The position numbers and the translations under genes were made by a program. From NCBI GenBank assembly GCA_016584495.1, contig WAID01000003.1, forward strand, positions 5,102,501-5,166,500: a DNA stretch of 64,000 nucleotides, given 5' to 3'. This DNA comes from Celoporthe dispersa (lineage: Eukaryota > Ascomycota > Sordariomycetes > Diaporthales > Cryphonectriaceae). Under the pieces are notes generated by a model. It did not search any database. It worked only from the letters and a program-made list of their open reading frames with translations, and was not told the DNA's origin. Positions 35,904 to 47,932 of the stretch are shown piece after piece (the stretch's first letter is position 1; each line of letters opens with the position of its first letter).

Positions 35904-36534
35904 CTATAGATACTTCTTGCCCGCCGCCACGACCCTCTGCCTGAAGATGGGACTCTTGACCTCCATGTTGACCTTGTAGAAGGGGCTCATGACGGCCTTG
36001 ACCCAGTTCTCGTAGACCTCGGTGAAGAAGTTCTTGATGGCCTCCTCGGTGGCGGCACTGGTGGGGTTGGCGGCGATGGAGGTGGAGGAGCGGGATCCGG
36101 AGCCCGTGCCGGAGCCGGTGGGCTGGTGGAGGAGGAGGAACTTGACGTTGGCGCCGGTTATGAAGCAGGAGGTGTAGTTGTTGAAGAACTTGTCTACTAC
36201 CTTGAGGTACCTGGCCAGGACAGACAGGACATGTAAGTGACAATGCGATTTACATCATCATCATCATCACCACCACAAGTGGATGGGATGATGGATTGGA
36301 GCTGCAAGAGACTTGGAACGGCAGCCGGAGGAAGAGAGGGAGAACTTACATCTGCCCATTGTTCCACTGAACCTCCTCCACGACGTCCAGCGAGCTGTGC
36401 AGGATGAACTGGTTCAGGTGCCGCGCCTGGTCGCTGAAGCGCGACAGGCCGTCGCCGCCCTGCTTGGACGTGCCGAACTCGTGCTCGAACAGCGGGTTGT
36501 CCTGGGTGCCGATGATGGCGAAGTAGTATGACAT
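35904..36534 (-). CDS. TRS20: TRAPP complex subunit Trs20 / sedlin
   Basis: Small core subunit of the TRAPP tethering and GEF complexes, which act on Ypt/Rab GTPases in ER-Golgi traffic. Exons 36350-36534 and 35904-36210 (intron 139 nt) give 163 residues. The start MSYYFAIIGTQDNPLFEHEF and the join NGQMYLKVVDKFFNNYTSCF match the longin-fold sedlin family. The C-terminal helix SPIFRQRVVAAGKKYL is intact. An insertion rich in Gly/Ser/Thr sits between LLHQPTG and EEAIKNFF, common in filamentous fungi. It is divergent from MRPL31, with about 440 bases between the starts. Confidence 0.96.
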
Positions 36535-36937
36535 TGTTGGTTATCGATCAATCATTTGCATATTCTTCCCCCCTCTCTTTTTTTTCTTTGTCCTGTCTCG
36601 TCGGGTTAAGACCTGGCGACAGATGGGAGAGAGGGTTAGGATTGGTAGGGAGGGGGAGCGCCGGCTGGACGAAGAGGATGATGGGATGGGATGTGTTTGG
36701 GTGGTGATGATGATTGCCCGCTTGGGGGTCTGGGTGGACCGTGCTTCTACCCCCCCCCCCTTCTCCTTCAGGGCCCTCCCGGAGAGGGAAACGCTTAAAA
36801 GTACAGTCGATTGGCTGCAGCGGCCGTGGGCGCGATTAGCTCACCCTAGTCCCGCGGGCAACTTTTCGAAGGTTCACCACCACCACCACCCAAACATCTT
36901 CCCTCCTCCCTCTCCCTCTGGCTCCAACCTCTACCAC

Positions 36938-36971
<34 letters not shown>

Positions 36972-36973
36972 AT
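36535..36973. promoter_or_regulatory. divergent promoter region, TRS20 / MRPL31
   Basis: 439 bases between opposing start codons of two housekeeping genes. A (CA)n run (about 36937-36965) ends only a few bases before the MRPL31 ATG, so it lies in that 5' leader. Confidence 0.6.
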
Positions 36974-37382
36974 ATGTTCGGGCCGTTCAGATTCACGAAC
37001 CCGCTGAGCGGCGGCCTCCTCTGGAAGATCCCCTGGCGCCTCTCCAAGTTCCAGAAGCGACGGCAAAGGCTGCGGCTCCGGCACGTCGACGGGGTGGTCG
37101 CGACGCTCGATAGGGCGCTGACGAGGCAGGGGAAGACGCTGCCCGCCGTCGAGAGGTGGAAGGCGGAGATGCCTACGGAGGAGGAGATGCGGCCCAAGGA
37201 CAAGTATACCATCTTTGACCGGAAGGAGAAGAGGTACCGGAAGGGAATACATAGTATGTCGCCTCTGTCTGTCTGTTGGGTAGGAGGTCGGGGCCGTCGA
37301 CTTGGTTTGGCTGACCGGTTTACTTGCAGAGTTGCCAAAATGGACGAGGGTCTCCCAGAGACTGAACCCGCCTGGTTACTAG
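36974..37382 (+). CDS. MRPL31: mitochondrial large-subunit ribosomal protein L31 (mL60)
   Basis: Component of the fungal mitochondrial large ribosomal subunit. Exons 36974-37253 and 37330-37382 (intron 76 nt) give 110 residues. The protein starts MFGPFRFTNPLSGGLLWKIP; the splice restores KGIHKLPKWTRVSQRLNPPGY at the C-terminus. It is very basic (RRQRLRLRHVD) and of the usual length. The reading frame open upstream of the ATG and past the splice site is not coding. No frame break. Confidence 0.96.
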
Positions 37383-38233
37383 ACGAGCTGGACGACTTTC
37401 CAAAGACCCACGACCCGAGAGAGTCTGCATTGTGGCATCATCATCACAACGCCACATACACCTGGCCCGTCGAAAACGGCGTGGGAAACCAACGGCACAG
37501 CCAGCGAGCACCATACACCGCGCAGTCGAGCAGGAACCACACCCGTACGGGACCATTGCTTGGCTAGCACGTGGGATCTCGCCAGGTGGAAGGGCATGGG
37601 CGCCAAGGTATAGGCCTGGGAGGGAGACACTGCGGATGAGGAGGCTGTCTTCCTCTAGACTTGACGGAGTCGCGGCGGATGTAAGATTACACAAGGATGG
37701 AATGGACACTCGGATATACCGTGAGCAGAGTTTCCAATCGCAGGAGAACAAATTTAATTTTTCGACCGAAACGCCAACACCTATGGGGGACCCTATGCTC
37801 GAAACCGTGTTTTTAGGGTTTTGTTCCGTACAAATACAAAAAAAGACCGCCGTGTCCCTCCTTCCAAGAGATGAGCCATCCTCCTTTCTTCTTCTTTTTT
37901 TTTTTTTTTTTGCCGGTGGAATTGTCCCACGAGGATGTCAAGAGAAATCAAGGTCTCATCCTCTCCCGTTGCCACCAGAACGCCGGAAAGGCCAAGGAAG
38001 CGAAGGTCGCATCGTCTCATCTCGCTCGAGTCTCGTCGTAGTCGTCCCTGTATCTTCCCCTATAACACCAAGGAGTAAGTACTAGCTGCAGAGAGGGGCC
38101 TTTTTTTTTGGGGGGGGGGGGGGGGCGGGGTTCTTTAGAATGGCCTGGCGCCGTGCTCTGCCCATGGGTAATCCATAGCAAGGGTTCCGGTGTCTCGACA
38201 GGAAGGGGCCGGAGACGCGCTCCCGGGGTTTAC
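37383..38233. other. convergent intergenic region, MRPL31 / CBC2
   Basis: 851 bases, mostly 3' untranslated sequence of both genes, with a T run (37895-37910) and a long G run (38110-38126). No gene seen. Confidence 0.6.
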
Positions 38234-38841
38234 CTACCTGCGGTCCTCTTGGATGGCCCTCCCCAGTCCACCTCGGCCTTCGTCAAAGTCTTCTCGGTAC
38301 TCGTCCCTGACTTGTCCTCCCGACTTGCCGCGGCCATACTGGCGTCCCTCCTCGAAGCCTGGGTCCAGGTCCGTGCGGATGATGCGCTCGTCCAGCTTCG
38401 TGCCGCCAATGTACTTCAGGCAGTCGAGCGCGTCCTGGTGCGTAAAGTACTCGACGAAGCAGAAGCCGCACGGCGTCTTGTTGAACCGGTCCAGCCCCAT
38501 GATCAGCCGCTTGATCTCGCCGCACTTGCTGAACAGCTCGTAGACCTGCTCCTCCGTCGTAAAGAACGAGAGGTTCCCGACGTACAGGGTGGTGGCGGCC
38601 GCCAGGGGGTCCTCGGGTGGCTGCTCGGGCTCGGCGGAGGGCTCGCCGTTCTGCTGGTCGCCATCACGGTTGTCACGGTCGTGGCGGCGGCGCTTGTTGA
38701 ACTGGAGGGCGGGGGGAGGGAAAGGAAGGTTAGTGACGGGCGCACTGCACGGGCTGGGGATGGTGAGGTGCATACTCTGCTGTTGTAGTAGGCGCTTGGC
38801 CGGTCGAGGCGATCTACCGTGCTTCGTAGTGGAGTCGCCAT
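38234..38841 (-). CDS. CBC2: nuclear cap-binding complex small subunit (CBP20)
   Basis: Binds the 7-methylguanosine cap of nuclear mRNA together with CBP80 and supports splicing and export. Exons 38776-38841 and 38234-38701 (74-nt intron) give 177 residues. N-terminal DRPSAYYNSR carries the tyrosine that stacks on the cap in this family. One RRM follows with RNP2 LYVGNL and RNP1 GFCFVEY (about residues 60-140), and the conserved tail RTDLDPGFEEGRQYGRGKSGGQVRDE. The stop TAG overlaps a possible donor (AG|GTAGGT), so an additional short 3' exon cannot be excluded. Divergent from NUP82. Confidence 0.95.
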
Positions 38842-39337
38842 CTTGCTTGTTGTGGGTGATGATGGTGGTGAGAGGAGGAGAAAGTGAAAAGCAGCTGCGA
38901 CAACCAGCCTGCTGCTTGAAAGCGGACTGCGATCCCAGGGCGGGCCTGAGAGCTGCTGCTGCAGTGCTTGAAAAGCGGGTCCGTTCGACCGCTGAGGCGG
39001 CACGATGGGGACCTGCAAAACGCGCTAAATTGACAGAGCTACGCTACCTCCTCTGCAACTCTCGACTTGCACTGCCGCCTTACCTTTTTGTTGTTTTTTT
39101 TTTTTTAACTTTCTTTTCTTGCATTTGACGGCCCAGCTTGTTGTTCGCTATTGCTTTGTTTCCCCAACCTCCCATCCTCTTGCCTGGATCGCGAACAGAA
39201 GGACCTGTCTCACCTCCACACCACGACCACGGTCCGCCTAGCGGCATCAGGTGCAGGAATCCAGGCCCTCCTCACATCGCTGATATTGTTGCCCCCAAGA
39301 GCAGTGCGCCTCGTCGTCGCGTAAAACAAACAACAAA
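38842..39337. promoter_or_regulatory. divergent promoter region, CBC2 / NUP82
   Basis: 496 bases between the two start codons, with a T run at about 39097-39108. It must contain both promoters. Confidence 0.6.
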
Positions 39338-42089
39338 ATGTCCAAGATCAGGTCCTACACACCCTCCTGGCTCAGCAGGCCAGCGCCTGGCCACAACCTC
39401 TTCCAGGCATCCCAGGAAGACCTCAACGCATCAGCCTCCTCGAGGAGGAGGACGAGACCAGGCCCCCGCCGCACGATCGCCCGACGAGGGACAGAGGTCT
39501 TTGTCGCCGTCAACCGAGAGATTCGATGGGGGGATCTGGTCTATCTAAAGGAATCCTGGGCAGAGAGGTCGGCCAGCACACGGATCAAGAGGGAGGATTC
39601 GGACGGCAGCTTCTCCGCCTACGAGCAGGTACAGGCCAGCGTCGAGGGCAGCGACGGGCAGAGTGCCGATGGCTATCGGGTGAGTGGATGGCGCCCGGAC
39701 GAAGGCATGGTGCGCTGCATGGGCTCTCGGCAGTACTAACCACCCGTCACAGGTCATCAAGACGCCCGTCGCCGACGAGATACGGCAGCTCGTGATGTCG
39801 CCCAACTCCGAGTACCTGGCTGTCCTCACGACACACACGGTTCACATCTGCGCCCTTCCAAAATCCTCTCTGCTCACAGACTCGGAGCCCTTGAAGCCAC
39901 GGTTCTTTACCCTCGGGCCGACGACACACATCACCACGAAAACCGCAGTCATGTCAGCGGTGTGGCATCCCCTGGGTGTCCAAGGCACGTCCCTGGTCAC
40001 GGTCACGGAGGACGCTGTGGTGAGGCTGTGGGAGATCTCGACGTCGGACAGGTGGTCCTTTGACGCGCCCACGCTGGCCATCGACCTGAAGAAGCTGGCA
40101 GACGGCACTTCCGTGGACCAAGACTTCTCCGTATCTACAACTACGACCCGGGGGTTCTCGGCCGACACGTTCGACATGGAGGTCGCCGCGGCATCGTTCG
40201 CCGTCCGAGGCTCTGGGCTGTGGTCGTCCATGACCCTGTACATTGCCATGAGGGGGAGGCGATGTCTACGCGCTCTGCCCGCTGCTCCCACAGCTGTGGG
40301 CACCCCCGCCGACGCTCGTCCCCTCTCTGTCCGTCTCCATCGTGGCCAAGGTCGCGGCGATCGAGGACGACCCGGACTTTCCCCCCCAGGACAAGCTCCT
40401 CGCGCAGCAACAGCTCGAGTGGATGTCAGATCTCGACAGCCAGGAGCCGAGGGTCATCCAGGAGACCCTTGCCGACCAGCCAACGGAGGTGTACCAGCGG
40501 CCCACCCACCCAGGCCTGATCCCGAGGCTGCAGGGGCCGTTCGACCTCGAGTCGTCCCCCGACGAGGACGAGCAGGACGAGCTGGACATCGAGGTGTCGG
40601 ACATCTACGTGATAGGCAGGAAGATGGAGACCGAGGAGCTGATGGGCGACGAGGACGAGGTCCTGCAGCTCGACGACGACGAACAGCAGGGGCTGTCGCT
40701 GACAGTCATCTGCCTGCTGTCTACGAGCGGGCAGGTGAGGATATGCCTGGACATGGAAGGCGTGGAGGCGAGGTGGCTGCCGCCCAGGCTCAAGTCCAAG
40801 GCGGCCGCGCCGGCTGGTGCCGCCGACCTGCCGTCCCTGCTCACCTTCGAGACCCTCGACACCGTGCCACCCTCAGAGGTGACGGAGGACTGCTGGCCTA
40901 CCTTCAGCGACGACGCCCTGTCACGGTACTCGTTCTTTGTCACGCACAACTCCGGCATCACGCAGGTGTCCCTGGCCCCCTGGGTCTTCCGGCTGGAGAG
41001 CGAGCTCGAGGCGGAGGCGCCAGCGGGCTCGAACCTGAGGGTCAACCTCATCGCACAGGCCAGGTCAGAGGTCGAAAGGGTCTATGCCGAGCCCGCGGCC
41101 GAGGACGCCCTGGCTGCTTCGGTGGCGATCCGCGACCCGGACCTCGGCTACTTTGTTCTCTCCGCCACACCAACCGACCCGATCGCCTTGGTATTCGACA
41201 CACCCGAGGTCGACTTCCCGCCTATCAAGACCTCTACGTCCCCGACGCCTTTCCCCGAGCCGACCCCGGAGGAGAGGGCTGCCCTGAGCTCTACTACACG
41301 CCCCGGCCGGCCTTCCAACCCCCGGCGGTCTTGGACCAGCCGTCTGACCTACCGAGGCTGCGCCAGGCGATCCTGACGGGCCCGCCGAGGGCCCTGATGG
41401 GCCAAGAAGTCCGCCTCTCGCCCATGACGCTGAAGATCTTCTCCAACGCGCACCAGATACTGAGCACAGAGACCGGGCGGCTGAACGAGGCCGTCGCGGA
41501 GGTGTTCCGCAGGTGTGACGTGCTCCGGTCAGAACTGAAGGATCAGATCTCCAGGGCCAACGAGCTGAAGGCCCGGGTCGACCACATCACGGGCGGGAAC
41601 GGGGAGCACCCGTCGGACGACGCCCGCCTCGACCGAGCCCTGGCTGAGCGGAGGAAGAAACAGGACGAGCTGGTGCAGCGGCTCGAGAACCTCAAGAAGA
41701 AGGTGCAGCAGAACAGCACCAGGCCCCTCAGCGACAAGGAGAAGGCCTTCTCGGAGGAGGTGAAGAGGTACCACCAGAGCGTATCGGGAGGCGAGGAGGG
41801 CACCACGGACGCCAAGGCAGGGGGTACCAGGGGCCAGTCGAGCCTGAGGCGCCTCGAGGAGGTCAGGAGGCTCAAGGAGGAGCTAACGAAGCAGGTAGCC
41901 GAGGTGCAGGGCAGAGATGTCTCGGGGGATGCAGGCTCCGAGAAGAGCCCCAGCGCGTCCGTGTCAGGTCTCAAGATTCCTGCAGAGATAAGGAAGGCAA
42001 AGGTGACGCAGGTGATGAGCCTGCTGGACAGGGAGAACGAGCTCGTCGACGCCCTCCAGGGAAGGCTGGAGCGCCTGGCGGTCGGATGA
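39338..42089 (+). CDS. NUP82: nucleoporin Nup82 (Nup88 family), two frame breaks
   Basis: Cytoplasmic-face nuclear pore protein that, with Nup159 and Nsp1, supports mRNA export. Exons 39338-39679 and 39753-42089 (73-nt intron with CTAAC branch site) give 892 residues. The N-terminal half is a beta-propeller-like region (DEIRQLVMSPNSEYLAVLTT, EDAVVRLWE). An acidic stretch follows (SSPDEDEQDELD). The C-terminal 200 residues are a long coiled coil (KKQDELVQRLENLKKKVQQN, SLLDRENELVDAL). The frame breaks at the G run 40252-40256 (one base too many) and near 41266-41278 (one missing). The two cancel, and the protein between them (PQDKLLAQQQLEWMSDLDSQ onward) is coherent only in the shifted frame. 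An essential nucleoporin is unlikely to be a pseudogene. Confidence 0.88.
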
Positions 42090-43891
42090 TCCGAGCAGGC
42101 CAGGAGAGGAAGAGGGAGGTGGTATGGAAGATCAGCTAATGATACTGCTACTGGTGCCCCTCCCCATGACGATTCGTGGTCACGTTGCGCATACCTCTCT
42201 GGGTGGAAGCTGTGCAGCCTTACTTGCGAGGTTCAAGGCTGATCTTATGGGCAAGGGTCCGGCAACCGAATGCGTCCCGCGCCCCCCTCCCCCCCGGGAG
42301 AGGCGGGAGGAGCCTTATTTTTTGGGGGTTTGCGGCCCTGCGATTGGCAGCCCTACATCTGATCGGCACAAACAGTCATCCAATGCTTGAGGAGCGAGGG
42401 ATGCCCCTCCGCCCTTTTCTTTTCTCTCTCTCTCTCTCGCTCTCTTGTCTCTCTTCTCTCTTTCCTTTAGACCTTTCTTTCACCGCGCTCAGGTCTCATC
42501 CTCCGCCCCCCCCCTCCAACCGGCGCCTCTTTTCTCTTTAGCCCCATGACCGTGATCAGGAGCCACCAAATAATGTCTCTACGCATATGCCTCACGAGTG
42601 GTCAGTGTCTGTTTGTCTGTCTGAGTGTGTGTGTGTGTGTGTGTGTTTGTGTGTGTGTGAGTGTGTGTACATGTCTCGAATCTCGCAAGGTTTGCGGCGC
42701 AACACAAGACAAGTGTGACGATAGCGCACACCGACCGTTGCAACGCCGTGCCCTGGTGGTGTCGCAAGGTGACACCCGACACGACATACTGCGCACGAAA
42801 TTTCAGGTTTTGGTCTTGGTTTTTTCTTCTTTCTTGGCTGTGTGAGAGGGGGGGGGGGCCACGATTCATGTCTACGGGCCTCGCCTGTCGCACTGCCATG
42901 TCAATAGCCTGCTCGCCGGTGCTGCAGCTCGCTCGAACACGACACGACACGACACAGCACAAGCACGTATGCGTACCATCTTTTCTGACAAGCCGGATCC
43001 CGAACCTCAGCAGTGGCGTGGTGTTGCTGTGGGCAGGTGTTGCGCACGACGTCACGCCTGCTGAGAGGGTGGCCCTGATCAGCACGCCGGCTATCTGACG
43101 GCATCCCTCGGGAGGTAGGGAGAGCTCTGTGTGAACAAGTCGGGCGAGGCAATGACTCTCGTGTGATGGCCTGCCTGCATATCAGTGCGCTGGGGAGGGG
43201 GAGAGAGGAAGGTTTACAGGAGGTACAGTAAGAGTGTCGACCGGTCAACAATGAGAGAGCCGTCTTATAGGACATGTTTTCCCTGCCAGCTGCCTGCCTC
43301 TTGTATCCAATCGTAGCTACTCTAATGATGATGTACTGCATTAGGTTCGTGTTAAGATCTTCGCTTCCCACAGGGAAGAGGGCTCCCCCTCTTTTTCCTT
43401 TTCTTAATTTGCCTTTGGAGAAAACACGGGACGGCATACGCCATGAGGCGGGATGAGGCTGTCGTGGATGTCTCCTCCTCCCCCCAAACGCCCCCCCCTC
43501 TTCCACCACATTCTCTATCTGCCTCCTATCGAGCTTGCACCTCTTCTCTTCTCAGCCTGTCATCTCTGAGCCTCACTCATCCCGCCACGCTTCGGAGAGG
43601 GGAAACAGGGAGGGGGCAGGGAGGGGGGAGGGAGGGAGGGAAGAGGTGTGCCGTCACACCAATGCGCCCTCTGTACACTCGGCCAGGCCTCTCCGGCTGT
43701 TCCGTTTCCTTGAACAAGTGTCGAAGAAAAAAAGTATAAATATCATGTAGCATCTTTCGCCCTCCTTTTTGTCCCTGTCTGCGTCTCGACATCCAGTACC
43801 TCTTTTGTAATTAATTTTCTCTTCTCTTTCTTTTCCTCCCCTCGAGAGGCCGCCTCGGAATTTCTCTTCCTCCTTCTCCCCAGCCCGCCTC
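42090..43891. other. intergenic, no gene seen
   Basis: 1.8 kb with a CT tract (42423-42470), a GT tract (42623-42668) and G/A-rich runs near 43600. No coherent coding frame. It probably holds the NUP82 terminator and the promoter and leader of the next gene. Confidence 0.6.
42623..42668. repeat. (GT)n microsatellite
   Basis: GT dinucleotides over about 45 bases with minor interruptions. Confidence 0.85.
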
Positions 43892-46102
43892 ATGACCCTG
43901 CTGCGCCCTCAGACCCTTGTGTTCTCTGCGCAGGCTGCTACACCGTCCTCCTCCTCCTCCTCTTCTTCCTCCTCCTTGCCGTCACGAGACATGCCAGTAT
44001 TTACTAGGGCCCCGGCCTCGGCCCCGGCTAGAGGTCATGGCTACGAGGCCATGGCTGGACTGCGGAAGCAGATCATTAGTGCGTTTTGTTTTTTATTATT
44101 ATCATCATTACTATTATATTCATCTCGGGTCCAACCCCATGTAGTCCCGTTCTCCTCTGATGACTTTTGCATTGGGCCTTGTCCTTCCTCACTAACAAGG
44201 AGTACCTTTTCCCCTTGTCTTCCTTCTTCTTAGGCAACTGTCACTTCCTGTCCTCCTCGGCCTCTTTTAACAACTGCATCACGAGCCAGGAGCCTGGTGG
44301 TACGTGGAAGGCCATCGTCGTGCGCTCGCAGTATGGCCGCCGCGAGGAGTTCATGTCCTCCGGCAGTGCGAGGACGGCCGTCGCGGCGCTGGAGCAGCTC
44401 CTGCAGAGGTCTGCCGAGGGCGTGCACCAGCACATCCAAGCCGGAGGCTGTGGGTGGCGCGGCGCTGCCCACCGCTACGGGGATGACGAGGCCGAACAAG
44501 AGGAACAAGAGGAACAGGATGCCTTGTCGACGGTGGCGTCGTCTTACCTGGACGAGATGGTGGACAGGTCCCGCCTTGCGGACTCGGGGCTCACCCTGGA
44601 GTCGGAGCTCGAGTCGACCACCTATGAGTCTGCCAGCGAGGAGGGGGATGATGATGCTGCTGCTTCTGCCGCCCGTCCTCGTCGTTACATGGACCGCCCG
44701 GGCAGGCGTGCAAGGTCTCTCTCGCCGCGCAGGACAATCGTGGTAGAGGAGGCGGACGACGACGACGACGAGCCGGCCTACTCTGGTCGTCAGGAGCAGC
44801 ACCACCACCAGCAGCAGCAGCACCATCCCGCCCAGCAGCACGGCTCCTCCTTTGCCCACCAGCGCCGCCCAGGCCCGCATGGGTGGGTGCCCGGTCCCAT
44901 GGCCTATGCACCTCACCTGTCTCTTGATCCTCCTCTTCCTCCCTCACGGTGGCCGAGTTATGGGGGGAGCAGCATACTATCATGGGCCCACCATGGCTGC
45001 TGGTGGCCGTCATCACCCCTCACCACCACCACCACCTCCTCCTCCTCCTCCTCAGAGAGGCCCCTCTTCGTGGCCACCCAACAACAACAACTTGGGTGTT
45101 CCCACTGCCAGGACTCACCTCCCACCACCAGGCTACCACCACCACCACCAGCAGCAGGTGAGCAGCACCACCACCAGCAGCACCGCTCATGGCACCGGCC
45201 CCGTCCTCATGCCGCCTGTCTTCCTTCCTGTGCCGGGCGCTGTGACGCTCCCCTCCTCGAGGCCGGCGTTCCCGCAGCCGTCATGCTCCTTCTCCCCCTC
45301 CCCCTCCCCCACCTCCACCGCCACAACCCGCGGCTCCAGGGTGCCTGTGTTTGGCGACTTTGTGCCGGTGCCCTACAGCAGTGACCCTGCCGAGAAGCAC
45401 CAGCAGCAGCACCAGCAGCAGGAGTCTCCTGTTGTCACCAAGGCGGCCTTGGGCGCGCGTGCCGACCTGGACCCGCCCCCCGTGGCCATGCCCTACCAGC
45501 AGCACCCTGCCGCCCGGACACCATCCGTCACCTCCACGGCGTCCTCATCGTCCACCGCGATAGTGACCCTCGGGCCCGACACCCCGGCCGAGTCCTGTTC
45601 TCCTTCCCCGCCCTCCTCGCCCGCGAACAACAACAGCAGCAGCAAGCGCATCGACTACCGGCTGCTCATCAAGATCACCAACCCCCGCGCCGACAAGCAG
45701 CCACAGGGGCAGGTCCCGCCCACCACGCACCACCGCATCATCGCCTCCGGCACGCCCACGCGCCGGCAGATGCGCCTCGAGGTGCTCATCTACCTTCTCC
45801 ACAACCGGGACCTGTTTGCCGGGCGCGGCCTGGACGTGCGCCCTTTTGGTCCCGGGGCCAACGAGCATATCCGGGTCACCGTCACGCGGGCGTGCTTTGG
45901 CGGCGGTGGCGACGCGCCGGGCCTGGGGGCGGGGGAGAGCTATGAGCTCTCTGCGTACCGGGAGGACGACTTCAGCCGGCTGTGCGAGAAAATGGCTGGC
46001 TCTGGCGGCGGGGGCTGCTCCTTGCCACTGTTTGAGGTGGTGGTCTCGAGTGGCCTGGCGGGAGGGGAAGGAGGACGAGGGAGGGGTGTGGTTGATGAGT
46101 AG
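43892..46102 (+). CDS. unrecognised protein with low-complexity centre
   Basis: I do not recognise this protein. Exons 43892-44078 and 44234-46102 (155-nt intron) give 684 residues after removing one extra G in the G run 44962-44967; the total length then divides by three, which supports both the splice and the correction. The N-terminal region (about residues 45-120) has compact globular character: NCHFLSSSASFNNCI, then GGTWKAIVVRSQYGRREEF, then SARTAVAALEQLLQ. This faintly recalls a double-stranded RNA-binding fold. The centre is His/Gln/Pro/Ser-rich. A second globular region near the C-terminus (about residues 530-660) starts RIDYRLLIKITNPRAD and contains RRQMRLEVLIYLLHNRDLF and SYELSAYREDDFSRLCEKM. 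No signal peptide or membrane helix. An internal ATG at 43991 is an alternative start. Function unknown. Confidence 0.7.
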
Positions 46103-46754
46103 AGGAAGAGAGGGAGGGGAGCGGGGGTGTGGAGGTGATGATGGTGGAGATGACGACCTCGGTGGTTTTAATGACTTTATGATAACACATCTTGATTTCC
46201 TTTTCTTTTCTCTCTCTCTCTCGTCTTGATGGATGGAGCATGAAACTGAAGAGGTGATGCATGTTTTTTGTTTTTGTTCTTGTAAGCATACTCGCATTGA
46301 TCAATCGCTCTTTTTCCTTCTGCATTTTTTCTTTTTGGGGTTTCTTTTTTTCTTCTTCTTGAGAGTTGGAGGCACTCATACGTTCCTTGCTTTAGATATA
46401 GTACATCTTGGTACAACTTGTCTAGATGATATGAACTTGATATTTAGGTCACGTTTTGAGTCTTGAGCCAGCCAGACAGAAAATATGGTAAATGAATAAT
46501 AATTCATTACTCTGGATCTGGCTAGTATCACATGAGAAGGAACACCTTATCAAGATGACATGGACAGGAGGTATAAAGCAGCTGCATATCATTGCCTCTT
46601 GGTCTCAAGAGAACTATTCTGCTATCAACGAAACTGTCTTGTAATGAGCGGTCCCGTCTCCCGAGGACTTGTCAGACCGCAGGAACAAGAGGGGTGAATA
46701 TGACTGCTGGCTTCCGTCCAGAGAGAGAGAGCCGAGGCTGGAGGAGGTTGCAGC
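46103..46754. other. convergent intergenic region
   Basis: 652 bases between two converging genes; T-rich 3' untranslated sequence. No gene seen. Confidence 0.6.
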
Positions 46755-47932
46755 TCAGTATCCGCACCACTTGCTGATGTCGTGGGTGGTGTCGTGGCGA
46801 GGCTGGCGGGAGCCCGCACCCTGTCCACTCGCCTTGCGAGGAGTAGCGCCGTAGCCCGTGATGGCAGCTAGGGACGTCAGTGCAGCTTGCGTGGAGCTAC
46901 CGATCCAACCACCAGCGATGCTTGGGACCTCGGGCGCTGGAGTGGCATTCCAGTTAGGCGTACGGGTGTCGAGGGGAGTGCGGGCAGGGGTATAGCCACG
47001 AGGCGTCTCGGAGCGGACGGAGCAGGCCTCCTCTTCAGTGACGGGCATGAAGGAGGTGGCAGCAGAGGAGTCGTTGCCGGGGCTCGTGGCACCGAGGTCG
47101 TCCTCAGCGCCTGGGACCCAGGGGTCGGGATACACCTGGCCCTGGGCCCGGGAGGCATCTCCCTGGTGAGGGTCTATGTGTAGGTGGTTAATAGATAGAC
47201 ACTTGTCAGTGCGAGCCGAGCGTGCACGGCCAACAGACAGGCAAGACTCACCCTCCCAGAAGCTGGCGCCCATGCCCCAGACAGCCAACAGTCTCTGTGC
47301 GTTGGGGTCGTCTTCGAGGATCGCTCGGCGCCTGCTCTTCTCGTCCTGGTGGCCCGGGCTCAGCTCGCCTCCCTTCTCCGCCTCCAGCCTCGCTCTCATC
47401 TTGCTCCTCTCCGCCGTGGCCCGTTCCTTCCGGCCCATCCAGTCCCACTCCTCCTCGCCTCCGTCGAAGTCGAGAGACCGCACGAACGCTTGCATCTTGG
47501 CCTTGGTCACGACCGTCGTCGGGTGGCGATCGCTAACCTCCACGGCGTGCTTCTTCTTGGAGAGGATGCGCTGCAGCATCTCTTGGACGTCCTGGACAGG
47601 AATGTCACGGTTGAAGTGCTCTTCCGCCGTCTCCCTGGTGGCCTGGCGAGGGTTCAGCGCCTTGTCTAATCCACGCCTCGGCGTCAGTAGCTCTCTGAAT
47701 GGGAAGGGAGTCAACACAGGAAGGGCGTACTCAGCTTGGTGGCGAAGTCAATGGGCTCGGGCGAGAGGTCGTGCTCGCGTTTGATGATGAGGCAGATGAG
47801 CGTGCGGATCTCAAAGGTCGTCCACTCATGGGGTATGCTGGAGTCGTAGGAGACGGAGCGGGACTGGCTTCGAGAAGGCATCTTGACGGTGTGGCGGTCG
47901 AGGTGGTAAGGAAGCTGGCTGGACGATGACAT
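46755..47932 (-). CDS. unrecognised protein, possible divergent Myb/SANT-like N-terminus
   Basis: Three exons, 47731-47932, 47252-47665 and 46755-47173, give 344 residues with consistent phases and no frame break. The start is the ATG at 47932 (MSSSSQLPYHL). The segment HEWTTFEIRTLICLIIKREH (about residues 34-53) followed by a helical stretch (KALNPRQATRETAEEHFNRD) resembles the Trp-plus-helices layout of Myb/SANT or trihelix domains, but the match is weak. A coiled, charged region (GRKERATAERSKMRARLEAE) follows, and the C-terminal third is Ser/Thr/Pro-rich and probably disordered. The acceptor of the second intron has two nearby choices; I used CATAG at 47174. No signal peptide or membrane segment. 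Function unknown. Confidence 0.72.

Noticed and set aside
41084..42074. minus-strand frames opposite NUP82
   Set aside because: Mirror frames of the coiled-coil coding sequence.
44230..44916. 228-codon minus-strand frame
   Set aside because: Shadow of the plus-strand gene at 43892-46102 in GC-rich codons.
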